Source: an uncultured Alphaproteobacteria bacterium (GTDB lineage Bacteria > Pseudomonadota > Alphaproteobacteria > CAAHEQ01 > UBA3637). From it: 64,000 bases of DNA. The stretch covers positions 1 through 64,000 of the forward strand of contig CALXVS010000005.1 of NCBI GenBank assembly GCA_944392145.1, written 5' to 3'. A program made the position numbers and the translations under genes. The first letter of the stretch is position 1; each line of letters opens with the position of its first letter. The notes under the pieces were generated by a model that was given only the letters and a program-made list of their open reading frames with translations, had not been told where the DNA came from and ran no database searches. Positions 1-7,262 of the stretch are shown here, piece after piece.

Positions 1-663
1 TGCACGGATACGGCGTGTGAACGGGTAGAGGTAACGAGTGACGGTAAAACGTATTGCCAAATTGCCGATTGCCCGACAGACGGAACCCACGTTGATATTG
101 ATGGGAATTGCTATCCGTGTAATGAAGTTTTTAAATCAACCAAAACGCAATGTGCACAATGTACCAATCCGGCGCGACTGTGGGTTGGAACCGATAACGA
201 GGCCGGAACAGCCATAGGAACCTGTATGCCCGTATGCCAAAAAGGGACTCAGATTATATATAGTCAATATTGCAACTCCTGTCCCGACACAACTTACCCG
301 GCGGGGAGCACCGCAATACATCGCGAATACTGTGAAGCGTGCACCAAGGGAAACCATTTGATTGGTACATGGTGTGTTTCAAACACGGCCTGCACCAAAG
401 GAACGCATTTTATTAATGCGGCTCAAAGTTATAGTGTTTGTTCTGCATGCGAAAGAACGGAAAAGGTCGATATCGGCACACTTGATATAGAACGGGACTA
501 TTGTCTGGCCTGCACAACAAAACCGCGGTTTTGGATCGGGGAATATTGCTATCGGTGCGATTCGCCCGAAACACCTGATGTAACCTCAACCGATGAAGAA
601 ATAAGTTGCCGTACCTGTGACGAACGCGAGGTCAAAGACAGGAAGTGTGTCCTGGTGCAGTAA
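1..663 (+). CDS. Cys-rich repeat protein, C-terminal part (5' end outside window)
   Basis: The frame is open from base 1 to a TAA at 661-663, so this is the last 220 codons of a longer gene. The visible part is built of CxxC pairs every 10-20 residues (for example CNSCPD, CEACTK, CSACER, CLACTT, CRTCDE), separated by Thr/Gly-rich linkers such as KGTHF and KGNHLIGTWC. This spacing suggests a disulphide-rich or metal-knuckle surface protein, but I do not recognise a named family. No membrane anchor or sorting signal is visible at the C-terminus, which ends DRKCVLVQ. A hairpin with a T-run follows at 727-754. Function unknown; reading frame well supported. Confidence 0.75.
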   Translation, partial: CTDTACERVEVTSDGKTYCQIADCPTDGTHVDIDGNCYPCNEVFKSTKTQCAQCTNPARLWVGTDNEAGTAIGTCMPVCQKGTQIIYSQYCNSCPDTTYPAGSTAIHREYCEACTKGNHLIGTWCVSNTACTKGTHFINAAQSYSVCSACERTEKVDIGTLDIERDYCLACTTKPRFWIGEYCYRCDSPETPDVTSTDEEISCRTCDEREVKDRKCVLVQ

Positions 664-726
664 GGAAACCTATTCATTTTATTCGTAAAATAATACTTGA
701 TTTAATGGTTTAAATCGCTTATTTTT

Positions 727-754
727 AAAAACATCAAGGTAACCTGATGTTTTT
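727..754 (+). terminator. Hairpin with T-run abutting the next start codon
   Basis: AAAAACATCA pairs with TGATGTTTTT around a short GGT/ACC inner stem, and the T-tract ends one base before the ATG at 755. It is a plausible terminator of the Cys-rich gene. Because it fills the ribosome-binding position of the next gene, it could instead control that gene. Confidence 0.6.
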
Positions 755-1492
755 ATGGTAAAACGATTTATCACATCATTGAATCAAGAGTATTTAAAGC
801 TGTTCGCTTTAATAACAATGACTCTTGACCATATGGCTGTTTTCTTCCCGATTGAACCGTTTGCAACGATTATGCGCCTGGTCGGACGAACAAGCTTTCC
901 AATCTTTTCTTTTTTATTGATGATGCATTTGTCCCAAAAGCAAATTTATAAAAAATATCTGATTCGCTTGGGCTGCTTTGGTATATTATCTTTCGTTCTT
1001 TTACTTCCCTTTCAATTGAAACTTGATGTGCCACTAACATTACCTTTTAACATTCTGATCAGTTTCTTTACGGCAGTTTTAACTTTGGCCTGTTTTCAAT
1101 ACATCCAGCGGGAATCCGCACCACCTGTGATGAAAACAACGGCCTATAGTGTCGTTTTTTTATGTTTAGGCTTTTTTTCGTTTGCCTGCCAATACAGCTT
1201 TGACGGTTTTTGTTATTTGCTGTGTTGGTATTTTTATTTTCAATATAAAAATAAAATCGGGGCACTTTTACTGTTAATATTTTCAATAACGATGAACACA
1301 TCCATAAATACGGGAGAGGGCATATTTTGGCTTCAAGGCTGTGTTTCTTTGACAACAACACTCTTCCTTTTAATGTTACCGCAACCTGATAAACCGCGCC
1401 CGCGCTTTATAAAACGATGGTGGTTATTTTATGCCTATTACCCGGCCCATTTAATCTTGCTATCTCTGATTGCCTGTTTAACGGTAAAATAA
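755..1492 (+). CDS. TraX-family integral membrane protein
   Basis: A 245-residue polytopic protein with about seven hydrophobic segments. The N-terminal part (residues 14-50) holds the TraX-type pattern KLFALITMTLDHMAVFF followed by GRTSFPIFSFLL. TraX proteins are inner-membrane acetyltransferase-like proteins; the F-plasmid member N-acetylates pilin, and chromosomal homologues may acylate surface polymers. No conjugation genes are nearby, so the substrate is unknown. The ATG at 755 lacks a Shine-Dalgarno sequence because a hairpin lies directly upstream; the true start may be a TTG or ATG further in (residue 22 is the next Met), or translation may be leaderless. Confidence 0.8.
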   Translation: MVKRFITSLNQEYLKLFALITMTLDHMAVFFPIEPFATIMRLVGRTSFPIFSFLLMMHLSQKQIYKKYLIRLGCFGILSFVLLLPFQLKLDVPLTLPFNILISFFTAVLTLACFQYIQRESAPPVMKTTAYSVVFLCLGFFSFACQYSFDGFCYLLCWYFYFQYKNKIGALLLLIFSITMNTSINTGEGIFWLQGCVSLTTTLFLLMLPQPDKPRPRFIKRWWLFYAYYPAHLILLSLIACLTVK

Positions 1493-1504
1493 CCATCTTT
1501 TGAC

Positions 1505-1539
1505 GGCCGACACGGGGTTAAAACAACCCCGTGTTGGCC
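1505..1539 (+). terminator. 15-bp inverted repeat after the TraX gene
   Basis: GGCCGACACGGGGTT pairs with AACCCCGTGTTGGCC with one G-T wobble and a 5-nt loop. The stem is strong, but no clean T-run follows (CTTAAATTTT). It lies between convergent genes and probably ends transcription from one or both sides. Confidence 0.6.
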
Positions 1540-1694
1540 CTTAAATTTTAAATGAGATACACATGCGTCCCCTCCTCCTTTCGCTGGACGCAAATGAATC
1601 CCAATCGTTGCAACTTGACATTCAAAACCAATCTGATATAATTATAATCAAAAATACCCGAAAGAGTTCGCTTTTTCTGTCACAAAGAATGCCC

Positions 1695-2519
1695 TTATTT
1701 TTCCTTTTTACGCCATAACCAAGTATTCCCCAGCTCCTCTTTAACCATCTCCTCACTTCCAATCAGACGTGATCCGGCAAAAAAGGCATAATAAGGAAGT
1801 AATTCTACAACCACGTGAACAACCTCGGCCGATACAGCCGTAACATAATCACGCCCGCACATCATGATCCTTTCTGCGGAAAAAGAATCCCCTTCGGCTT
1901 TTTGTGTCTCCACAACACATGTTTCAATTTTATCATGCCATTTTTTCAAATTAAACCGCGATTTAGCGATTTGAACGGCACTGTTCATAAGCGTTACCGG
2001 CAAATCGGGCCTTATGTGCGAAAAATCTATCGGCGGATTCAACAACCAATATGAAATAAGTGCCGACTCAAGAGTCAATTGCTTTTTCATCAAAGACTTC
2101 ATACTGTCATCAATTTTCTGATAAAGATACACAGAGCTGGCATCAAGGCGCTTTAAGTCATAGTTCCCCGTCAGAACATGAATGTCATTTTCTTGAAATG
2201 CGGCAATCGTTTTCTTTTTGACAAGCGGTAAATTCATGTGAACAAAAACAAGGGCCGCCCTTAACTCTACATCCATCACGCGATCGGGATCCGTTTGACG
2301 AATTGCCTCTATGGCACCGGCTTGATCCGGCGATTGCCCGGCCTGATCCAAAAAATTTAAAATCAGTGAATTGTAATTATCATACATCAAAATGCTGTAA
2401 CTGATTTCATCCGAAATATTATATGTTTTTTTATCCCGAAAATTTTCCGCATAACTGACTGTTCCATAAAAAACACTCAATAAAAAAGAAAATAAAAATA
2501 AAAATAAAAGGTTATACAT
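1695..2519 (-). CDS. Secreted protein of unknown function
   Basis: The start is placed at the ATG at 2519, because GAGG lies eight bases upstream; a GTG at 2528 is the in-frame alternative. The product is about 274 residues with a clear signal peptide (MYNLLFLFLFSFLLSVFYG, cleavage near VSYA-EN) and a mostly helical mature part with no further membrane segment. I recognise no family motif. Two Cys late in the protein (TCVVE and MMCGRDY) could form a disulphide. Convergent with the TraX-type gene. Probably periplasmic; function unknown. Confidence 0.7.
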   Translation of the reverse strand: MYNLLFLFLFSFLLSVFYGTVSYAENFRDKKTYNISDEISYSILMYDNYNSLILNFLDQAGQSPDQAGAIEAIRQTDPDRVMDVELRAALVFVHMNLPLVKKKTIAAFQENDIHVLTGNYDLKRLDASSVYLYQKIDDSMKSLMKKQLTLESALISYWLLNPPIDFSHIRPDLPVTLMNSAVQIAKSRFNLKKWHDKIETCVVETQKAEGDSFSAERIMMCGRDYVTAVSAEVVHVVVELLPYYAFFAGSRLIGSEEMVKEELGNTWLWRKKEK

Positions 2520-2651
2520 CTTTAGCACCTCTTTCTTTAAAGCCGGACTTGCCCTGTCCTGATTTTATTCACTTTTTTATTGTATAAAAAACACAAAAAA
2601 AGACAAGCGATTTTACCGGCTTAAATACGACAAAGAGGATTTTATAAATTG

Positions 2652-2987
2652 ATCAGTCCTTTTGAGTGTGTAGAACGGTTTTTGATAATTCGGTTAAAAA
2701 CCCGGCCGCCGTTGCCATAAATGCCTGCCGTTTTTGTTGAACAACCAACTCCCGGGCTATCTTTAAAACATGTTGAACATAGCAGTTCTTCTCATACTCC
2801 CCTATCTCGGAACACTCCTGAATCCGATTGATCTCTTCTTGAACCGCATGGATGATTTGCGCACGACAAATTGGAGCACTTTCCCGCCCCTGTCCCGGCA
2901 TACATTCGTTGACTAAATTGATTAAGCTCATGTGACCTCCTGTCCTATATACAATACTTATAGGTGTAAATCAAAAATCATGCAAGC
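2652..2987 (-). repeat. Inverted duplicate, copy A
   Basis: About 335 bp covering the 92-residue gene and its upstream region, repeated in inverted orientation at 35331-35664. Similarity stops just after the stop codon (GGACTGAT) and about 55 bases upstream of the ATG. The two copies bracket 32 kb including rho, the tRNAs and the islands. Confidence 0.85.
2653..2931 (-). CDS. 92-residue conserved unknown, copy A
   Basis: Small, predicted mostly helical protein with an ideal ribosome-binding site (AGGAGG, four bases before ATG). Three Cys are spread through it (NECMPG, PICRAQ, QECSEIGEYEKNCY). No signal peptide. A near-identical copy lies at 35384-35662 on the opposite strand, differing at only two residues (Glu to Asp and Lys to Arg), and the upstream ~55 bases are also conserved. 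The selection for protein sequence and the strong RBS argue that it is a real gene. Function not recognised. Confidence 0.75.
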   Translation of the reverse strand: MSLINLVNECMPGQGRESAPICRAQIIHAVQEEINRIQECSEIGEYEKNCYVQHVLKIARELVVQQKRQAFMATAAGFLTELSKTVLHTQKD

Positions 2988-3165
2988 AAAATTTGAATTC
3001 TTTTTCGGATTAAGGGGAAAAAGATGATTTTTTTGTTTGCGTGCATTTCATTTGAATAACTGACACATTTCATTCGTTGCTTCATATCTCCTCATCCAGG
3101 CAATAAAAAAACCTTTAAGGAGTGTTCCTTTTACGCGGTATTTTGAATGAACGAATGTTTTTTTA

Positions 3166-3194
3166 TTGACAAATGGTGCCTTTATTGCTATAAC
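3166..3194 (+). promoter_or_regulatory. Sigma70-type promoter of rho
   Basis: TTGACA at 3166-3171 and TATAAC at 3189-3194, 17-bp spacer, leaving a ~65-nt leader before the rho ATG. The rest of the 2932-3263 gap has AT-rich sequence and the conserved upstream region of the 92-residue gene; I see no other gene in it. Confidence 0.75.
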
Positions 3195-3263
3195 ACATCA
3201 TACCCGTTCGGGTTTTACATAAATTCCCCTTGATTTTTAAGCATAAATTTATAAAAGGTTTTC

Positions 3264-4529
3264 ATGCAATTAAAAGATTTGAAAAAGAAGACGCCGGCCG
3301 AACTGCTTGTCTATGCGGAAGAGCTGAACGTTGAAAATGCGGCTTCATTACGGACACAGGACTTAATGTATGCGGTTTTAAAAAAATTGGCCGAAGCGGA
3401 AACAACGCTTTACGGTGAAGGCGTTTTAGAAGTCATGCAAGACGGATTTGGATTTTTACGCTCCCCGGAAGCAAATTATTTGGCCGGTCCCGATGATATT
3501 TATTTAGCCCCGGTTCACATTAAGCGGTGGGGGTTAAGAACCGGTGATACCGTTGAAGGGGAAATCAGTGCACCGAAAAACGGGGAAAAATATTTTTCCA
3601 TGACGCGTATCAATCATGTGAACTTTGTGGATCCCGAAGAACTTCGGTATCGGATTAACTTTGATGATTTAACGCCGTTATATCCGCAAGAACCCATTAA
3701 AATGGAACATGATCCCTCAGAATGTGAAGATGCAAAAGATCTGACCGCACGGATTATTGATTTAATTTGTCCGCAAGGAAAAGGGCAGCGTAGCTTAATT
3801 GTGGCACCTCCCCGAACGGGTAAAACAGTTATGTTAAAAAACATTGCCCATTCCATTACAGCCAATTATCCGGATGCGCATTTAATCATGTTATTGATTG
3901 ACGAACGTCCCGAAGAAGTGACCGATATGATTCGGTCGGTTAAAGGGGAAGTGATCAGCTCTACCTTTGATGAACCGGCCGCGCGGCATGTGCAGGTAGC
4001 CGAAATGGTAATTGAAAAAGCCAAACGGTTGGTTGAACATAAAAAAGATGTTATTATCCTGCTGGATTCTATTACGCGGTTGGCACGGGCGTATAATACG
4101 GTTATCCCCAGTTCGGGCAAAGTGTTGACCGGTGGTGTAGATGCCAATGCATTGCAAAAACCCAAACGGTTTTTTGGTGCCGCCCGTAATATTGAAGAAG
4201 GTGGGTCCCTGACGATTTTCGGAACGGCTTTAATTGATACGGGTTCACGGATGGATGAAGTGATTTTTGAAGAATTTAAAGGAACAGGAAACTCGGAAAT
4301 CATTTTGGATCGTAAGGTATCGGATAAACGCATTTTCCCGTCTATTGATGTTACCAAATCCGGAACGCGTAAGGAAGAATTGCTGGTTGATAAAACAAAA
4401 TTGCCCAAAATGTGGGTGTTGCGGCGCATTCTGATCCCAATGGGAGTGACGGATTCTATGGAATTTTTGATGGAAAAATTGCGCCAAACAAAAACTAATG
4501 ATGAGTTTTTTGAAAGTATGAATCAATAA
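3264..4529 (+). CDS. rho: Transcription termination factor Rho
   Basis: 421 residues, the usual length. Domains in order: N-terminal helical Rho_N (1-45); the RNA-binding cold-shock-like fold with the [13 protein letters not shown] and DDIYLAP motifs (about 52-125); and the RecA-like hexameric ATPase. The Walker A stretch APPRTGKTV lies near residue 180 and the Walker B stretch [14 protein letters not shown] near 265, followed by the [22 protein letters not shown]-loop region. Rho is a hexameric helicase that ends transcription at unstructured C-rich RNA. It has its own promoter and a hairpin terminator, so it appears monocistronic. No oddities seen. Confidence 0.98.
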   Translation: MQLKDLKKKTPAELLVYAEELNVENAASLRTQDLMYAVLKKLAEAETTLYGEGVLEVMQDGFGFLRSPEANYLAGPDDIYLAPVHIKRWGLRTGDTVEGEISAPKNGEKYFSMTRINHVNFVDPEELRYRINFDDLTPLYPQEPIKMEHDPSECEDAKDLTARIIDLICPQGKGQRSLIVAPPRTGKTVMLKNIAHSITANYPDAHLIMLLIDERPEEVTDMIRSVKGEVISSTFDEPAARHVQVAEMVIEKAKRLVEHKKDVIILLDSITRLARAYNTVIPSSGKVLTGGVDANALQKPKRFFGAARNIEEGGSLTIFGTALIDTGSRMDEVIFEEFKGTGNSEIILDRKVSDKRIFPSIDVTKSGTRKEELLVDKTKLPKMWVLRRILIPMGVTDSMEFLMEKLRQTKTNDEFFESMNQ

Positions 4530-4536
4530 AGTGAAT

Positions 4537-4571
4537 AAAACAGGATACTTTTTAAAAGGTATCCTGTTTTT
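4537..4571 (+). terminator. Bidirectional terminator between rho and the transporter
   Basis: AAAACAGGATAC pairs with GTATCCTGTTTT and is followed by a T-run; the A-run on the other side makes it usable from the reverse strand too. It lies in the 43 bp between two convergent genes. Confidence 0.85.
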
Positions 4572-4572
4572 A

Positions 4573-5455
4573 TTATGACAACACAATCAATCCGCATAAA
4601 CAGGCAACCAGGATGACAATAAGGCCCGGATTGATGTGCCCCTTATAAGGTTGATTTTTCATATGTGCGATTATGAATTTGTTTGTTATGATCCATAAAG
4701 GGAATAATGCAATAATCGCCGATACGTAAGCGGGATTGGGTGTAAAAAACATGGCCAGGTTTTTTAATCCCATGTTCAGTAAAACCAAGATGATTAAAAA
4801 AATACCTTTGAATATATAGGTTCGATTAAAAAGACTTTCTGTGCGGGGGATTTTTAAATAAACAAATAAATTTAATAAACCGCATATAAAGCTGGTAATA
4901 AAACAATAATATAAAACAGCGGATATGATATGTTGCCCGCCGTTTGACATGGCCTCTTTGTTTAAGATATCTGTTATTGAAAATCCGATAAGCGGCAGGG
5001 ATAGTGCAAGCAAAGCGGCCCGCGATGTTTTTGCTTTTTTTAGTTTTAATATTGAAAAAATAATCCCGCTTAAACACCCGATAATTAAGATTGTTGAAAC
5101 CGGATTTTGGGTATATTTAATCAATTGATCCGGAAAAATAAAAATCCATAATAAAAATGTCAACGCAACCGACAGCGGTTTTATGGCGGCGGTGGTATCA
5201 TCCCCCCCATGTTTTTGAAGCATTAAAAATCCGGTTGTCGGTATAGGCGACCAAACAGCCTTGCAAAATACAAAAAAGATAGAACATCGGATTTGTAACA
5301 GGCAGAACGAATAATAATAAAGGTGCCAAACACAGAGCCGACCCCAGCCCCCGATATACCATTAAAAGGTTCGCCGGCAGCCGGAAGATATGGTTAAATG
5401 AAATAAATGCCGCCGTGGTTAGGGAACATAAAAATGCAAATACAACCCAAATCAT
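4573..5455 (-). pseudogene. EamA/DMT-type transporter, frame broken at a G7 tract
   Basis: Two reverse-strand frames together make one ~290-residue, ten-helix drug/metabolite transporter of the EamA type. The upstream frame (5455 to about 5198) gives the first helices starting MIWVVFAFLCSLTTAAF and stops after SKTWGG. The downstream frame continues from GGDDTTAAIKPLS to 4573. The junction is a run of seven G (seven C on the + strand, 5202-5208); losing one G or gaining two would restore a single frame. It may be a phase-variable gene, a decayed gene, or an assembly error in a homopolymer. Substrate cannot be told. Confidence 0.75.
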
Positions 5456-5562
5456 AAAGCTTTAATCCTTTATCACGTGATGAACACCGTATCAAATGAT
5501 ATTTTGTTTGTCAAGGAAACACAGGCTTTTTGAAAAAAAAGAACTCTCCTTTTAAAAAAAGC

Positions 5563-5592
5563 TTGCTTTTTTCTTTGATTTATGCATAATAG
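5563..5592 (+). promoter_or_regulatory. Probable promoter of the tRNA pair
   Basis: TTGCTT at 5563-5568 and TAATAG at 5587-5592 with an 18-bp spacer, ending 16 bases before the mature 5' end of tRNA-Arg. Confidence 0.5.
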
Positions 5593-5608
5593 ATAAAAAG
5601 TGTCTGAT

Positions 5609-5685
5609 GCGCTTGTAGCTCAGCTGGATAGAGTATTGCCCTCCGAAGGCAAGGGTCGTGAGTTCGAATCTCGCCAAGCGCGCCA
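5609..5685 (+). tRNA. tRNA-Arg (anticodon CCG)
   Basis: 77-nt cloverleaf with acceptor stem GCGCTTG/CAAGCGC, D arm with AGCTCAGCTGGATAGAG, anticodon stem TTGCC/GGCAA around the loop CTCCGAA (anticodon CCG), T arm with GTTCGAATC, discriminator G and encoded CCA. Followed 40 nt later by tRNA-Gln, so the two are probably co-transcribed. Confidence 0.95.
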
Positions 5686-5725
5686 GTAAATTGTCTTTTT
5701 GGGATCTTGTCCTGAAAACGATTAT

Positions 5726-5800
5726 TGGGCTGTCGCCAAGTGGTAAGGCAACGGTTTTTGATACCGTCATTCGTTGGTTCGAATCCAGCCAGCCCAGCCA
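5726..5800 (+). tRNA. tRNA-Gln (anticodon TTG), integration target
   Basis: 75-nt cloverleaf with acceptor TGGGCTG/CAGCCCA, anticodon loop TTTTGAT (anticodon TTG) between ACGGT and ACCGT, T arm with GGTTCGAATCC, and encoded CCA. Its last 19 bases are repeated exactly three more times in the next 24 kb, marking it as the attachment site used by the elements downstream. The tRNA itself is intact. Confidence 0.95.
5782..5800 (+). repeat. att core copy 1 (within tRNA-Gln)
   Basis: AATCCAGCCAGCCCAGCCA, the 3' end of tRNA-Gln. Exact copies at 5958-5976, 17502-17520 and 29610-29628; a decayed copy lies near 34684-34699. Confidence 0.85.
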
Positions 5801-5976
5801 ATAAAAAGAACACACCTCAGGGTGTGTTTTTTTTATTGACCGGATGTGGGGATGAGAGACAACGAATGAAATGAGTTGGTTCGTTCACGAAGCGTAAGCG
5901 GAGTAGACGCCGTTAGGCGGTCCCGAAGTTATGAGGGATAAATTGCTTGCAATTTACAATCCAGCCAGCCCAGCCA
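5801..5976 (+). repeat. att-associated ~175-bp repeat, copy A
   Basis: Starts with the tRNA terminator and ends with a second exact att core (5958-5976). Inside are short hairpins (TTCG-TTCA-CGAA, CGCC-GTTA-GGCG) and the palindrome AAATTGCTTGCAATTT. Near-identical copies lie at 17350-17520 and 29454-29628, a decayed half at 34631-34699, and a short piece at 17560-17598. No convincing ORF; the fixed structure suggests a cis-acting module rather than coding DNA. Confidence 0.85.
5809..5834 (+). terminator. tRNA operon terminator
   Basis: AACACACC-TCAG-GGTGTGTT followed by eight T. The same hairpin is carried along in the repeat copies at 17.36 kb and 29.46 kb; in the latter, AACACGCC/GGTGTGTT keeps the pairing through a G-U pair. 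Confidence 0.9.
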
Positions 5977-5984
5977 AAACAGAC

Positions 5985-6380
5985 AAGTCGCTATTTTTAG
6001 CGGCTTTTTCTTTATTTTACAAGCACTTATATTGGTCCGTGTACAGCGTTTTTCAAAAAGCTCTTTTTTCAGCCTTACACGGACTCAAAATTCAAAAAAG
6101 CCTTTGTTTTCAATGCTTCTGTCTTGGGATGTCAATTTTTCATCCCAGAGAGAGGAAGATGTATTCAGACTGAGCTTAGATGAGAAAAAGGTGGTCCTAT
6201 AACACGCTTATTGCTACTGCCATCTCGGGGTACCTACCTGCCACCTAGAGGACCTCGGGAACCCTACCGGCACATCCCAGCTATAAAATAAGTGCAACAT
6301 CGTTAAAGGCGTGTTTTTTTGCAAGAGCCTTTACATGCGAGAGCCAATGAGAGGCAATGCTTATTCAGTATGATTGCTCA
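5985..6380 (+). ncRNA. Putative large structured RNA, copy 1
   Basis: No coding frame is conserved here, yet about 390 nt align almost without gaps to 29640-30035, with roughly 70% identity by eye. Shared parts: a terminator-like hairpin AAGTCGCTA/TAGCGGCTT; a long-range 9-bp helix GTCCGTGTA/TACACGGAC; a TGGGATG/CATCCCA hairpin; an invariant stretch GGTTTTC-free core around TATTGCTA-TGCCATCT; and a 3' block AAGAGCCTTT...CAATGAGAGGC. In copy 2 the helices are kept by G-U or compensating changes, e.g. GTCCGTGTG with TACACGGAC. Located directly after the att core in both elements. Family not identified; GOLLD- and ROOL-type RNAs also occur near tRNAs in mobile DNA, but I cannot match them. Strand is inferred. 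Confidence 0.6.
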
Positions 6381-6416
6381 TTTCAACCTTTGCCTATACG
6401 TATACAAAGGTTGAAA
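6381..6416. repeat. 12-bp inverted repeat, type AACCTTTG, copy 1
   Basis: TTTCAACCTTTG and CAAAGGTTGAAA flank CCTATACGTATA, itself palindromic in TATACGTATA. Similar elements with the same 14-base centre pattern lie at 10741-10768 and 13202-13235. Could be an operator or a transcript-end hairpin; 135 bases upstream of the NUDIX gene. Confidence 0.7.
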
Positions 6417-6551
6417 CAAATGCCAACATCTTAAATATCCATACAAAATCTTAACTTTTTGGTTTCAAAATGGTTTTACTTTTATAAAAATTATACTATA
6501 TTTGCTTTATTCATTGCAGAAAATATATAAAAATACTGGGGGAAGTAAGCA

Positions 6552-7199
6552 ATGATCAGTAGATATGACAAGAATATGGTATATATTGGACCTGTTGATA
6601 AAAAAGAAGCTCATATAAAAGGCTATTGGCATAAAGTCGCTACTGGGATTGTGTATAATCCTATGGAAAAAACGATTTTCTTTCAAACAATCTATCCAAA
6701 AGAAAGCTACGGTTTTGACAGACCAGATTATATAGATTTTGCTGTCGGGGGTCACATTGAAGATAAAGAAACGCCATTAGATGGTTTATATCGGGAAGCA
6801 AAAGAAGAATTGGGGTTAGATAAAGAAATTATGGATAACGCCTATTTTATTGGCGTGCGTCGAATAAATAAGGACTTAACTGCAAACTATAAATTAAGAG
6901 AATTTCAACACATCTATGGCATTCCAGTCAACTTTGACTTACAGGATTTTAATATGTTGGCTTCAGATAAAGAAGTAAAATCCATTGTAAAAGTGAATGT
7001 GGATGACTTAATCTGTCTATTAGACAACAATACGCCTGAAATCAAAGCAGAGCATCGTATTTTAGATAAAGAGACAAGAGAGACTATTGAATATAAAACC
7101 CTGCCATTAACAAAAAATGATATTATAGATGATTATTTTGTAGGGGATTTTCTTTTAAATTTATTATATACAATTAAAGCCAATTCTTTTTTTAGTTAG
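6552..7199 (+). CDS. NUDIX-domain hydrolase
   Basis: 215 residues with the complete Nudix box Gx5Ex7REUxEExGU at residues 67-89: GHIEDKE, then seven residues, then REAKEELGL. Enzymes of this superfamily hydrolyse nucleoside diphosphates linked to another group, using Mg2+ held by the box glutamates. Substrate cannot be predicted; the C-terminal ~100 residues do not resemble a subfamily I can name. Start chosen at the ATG with GGGGGAAG nine bases upstream. First coding gene after the structured RNA, and the start of a rightward run of three genes. NUDIX enzymes in mobile DNA sometimes remove nucleotide signals, which is only a suggestion here. Confidence 0.85.
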   Translation: MISRYDKNMVYIGPVDKKEAHIKGYWHKVATGIVYNPMEKTIFFQTIYPKESYGFDRPDYIDFAVGGHIEDKETPLDGLYREAKEELGLDKEIMDNAYFIGVRRINKDLTANYKLREFQHIYGIPVNFDLQDFNMLASDKEVKSIVKVNVDDLICLLDNNTPEIKAEHRILDKETRETIEYKTLPLTKNDIIDDYFVGDFLLNLLYTIKANSFFS

Positions 7200-7262
7200 T
7201 CTTAATTTTCGGTTTTACTTTTATAAAGTAATAGGTTATTATGAAAGAAAGGAAGTCGTAAA

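Noticed and set aside
3866-4429. 187-codon reverse-strand ORF inside rho
   Set aside because: Shadow of a highly conserved gene; translation is Ser/Arg-rich with no RBS.
5552-5815. Reverse-strand ORFs across the two tRNAs
   Set aside because: They are antisense to perfect tRNA cloverleaves and have no RBS.
5931-6173. 80-codon ORF running from the att repeat into the RNA region
   Set aside because: The frame is not kept in the other copies (it stops early after 17520 and at about 29705), while the RNA-like pairing is.
5985-6380. tmRNA, 6S RNA, RNase P RNA or a group I/II intron as identity of the shared RNA
   Set aside because: No tag-peptide frame or tRNA-like ends, no single long 6S-type hairpin, no RNase P core pattern, and no intron domain V or intron-encoded protein could be found.
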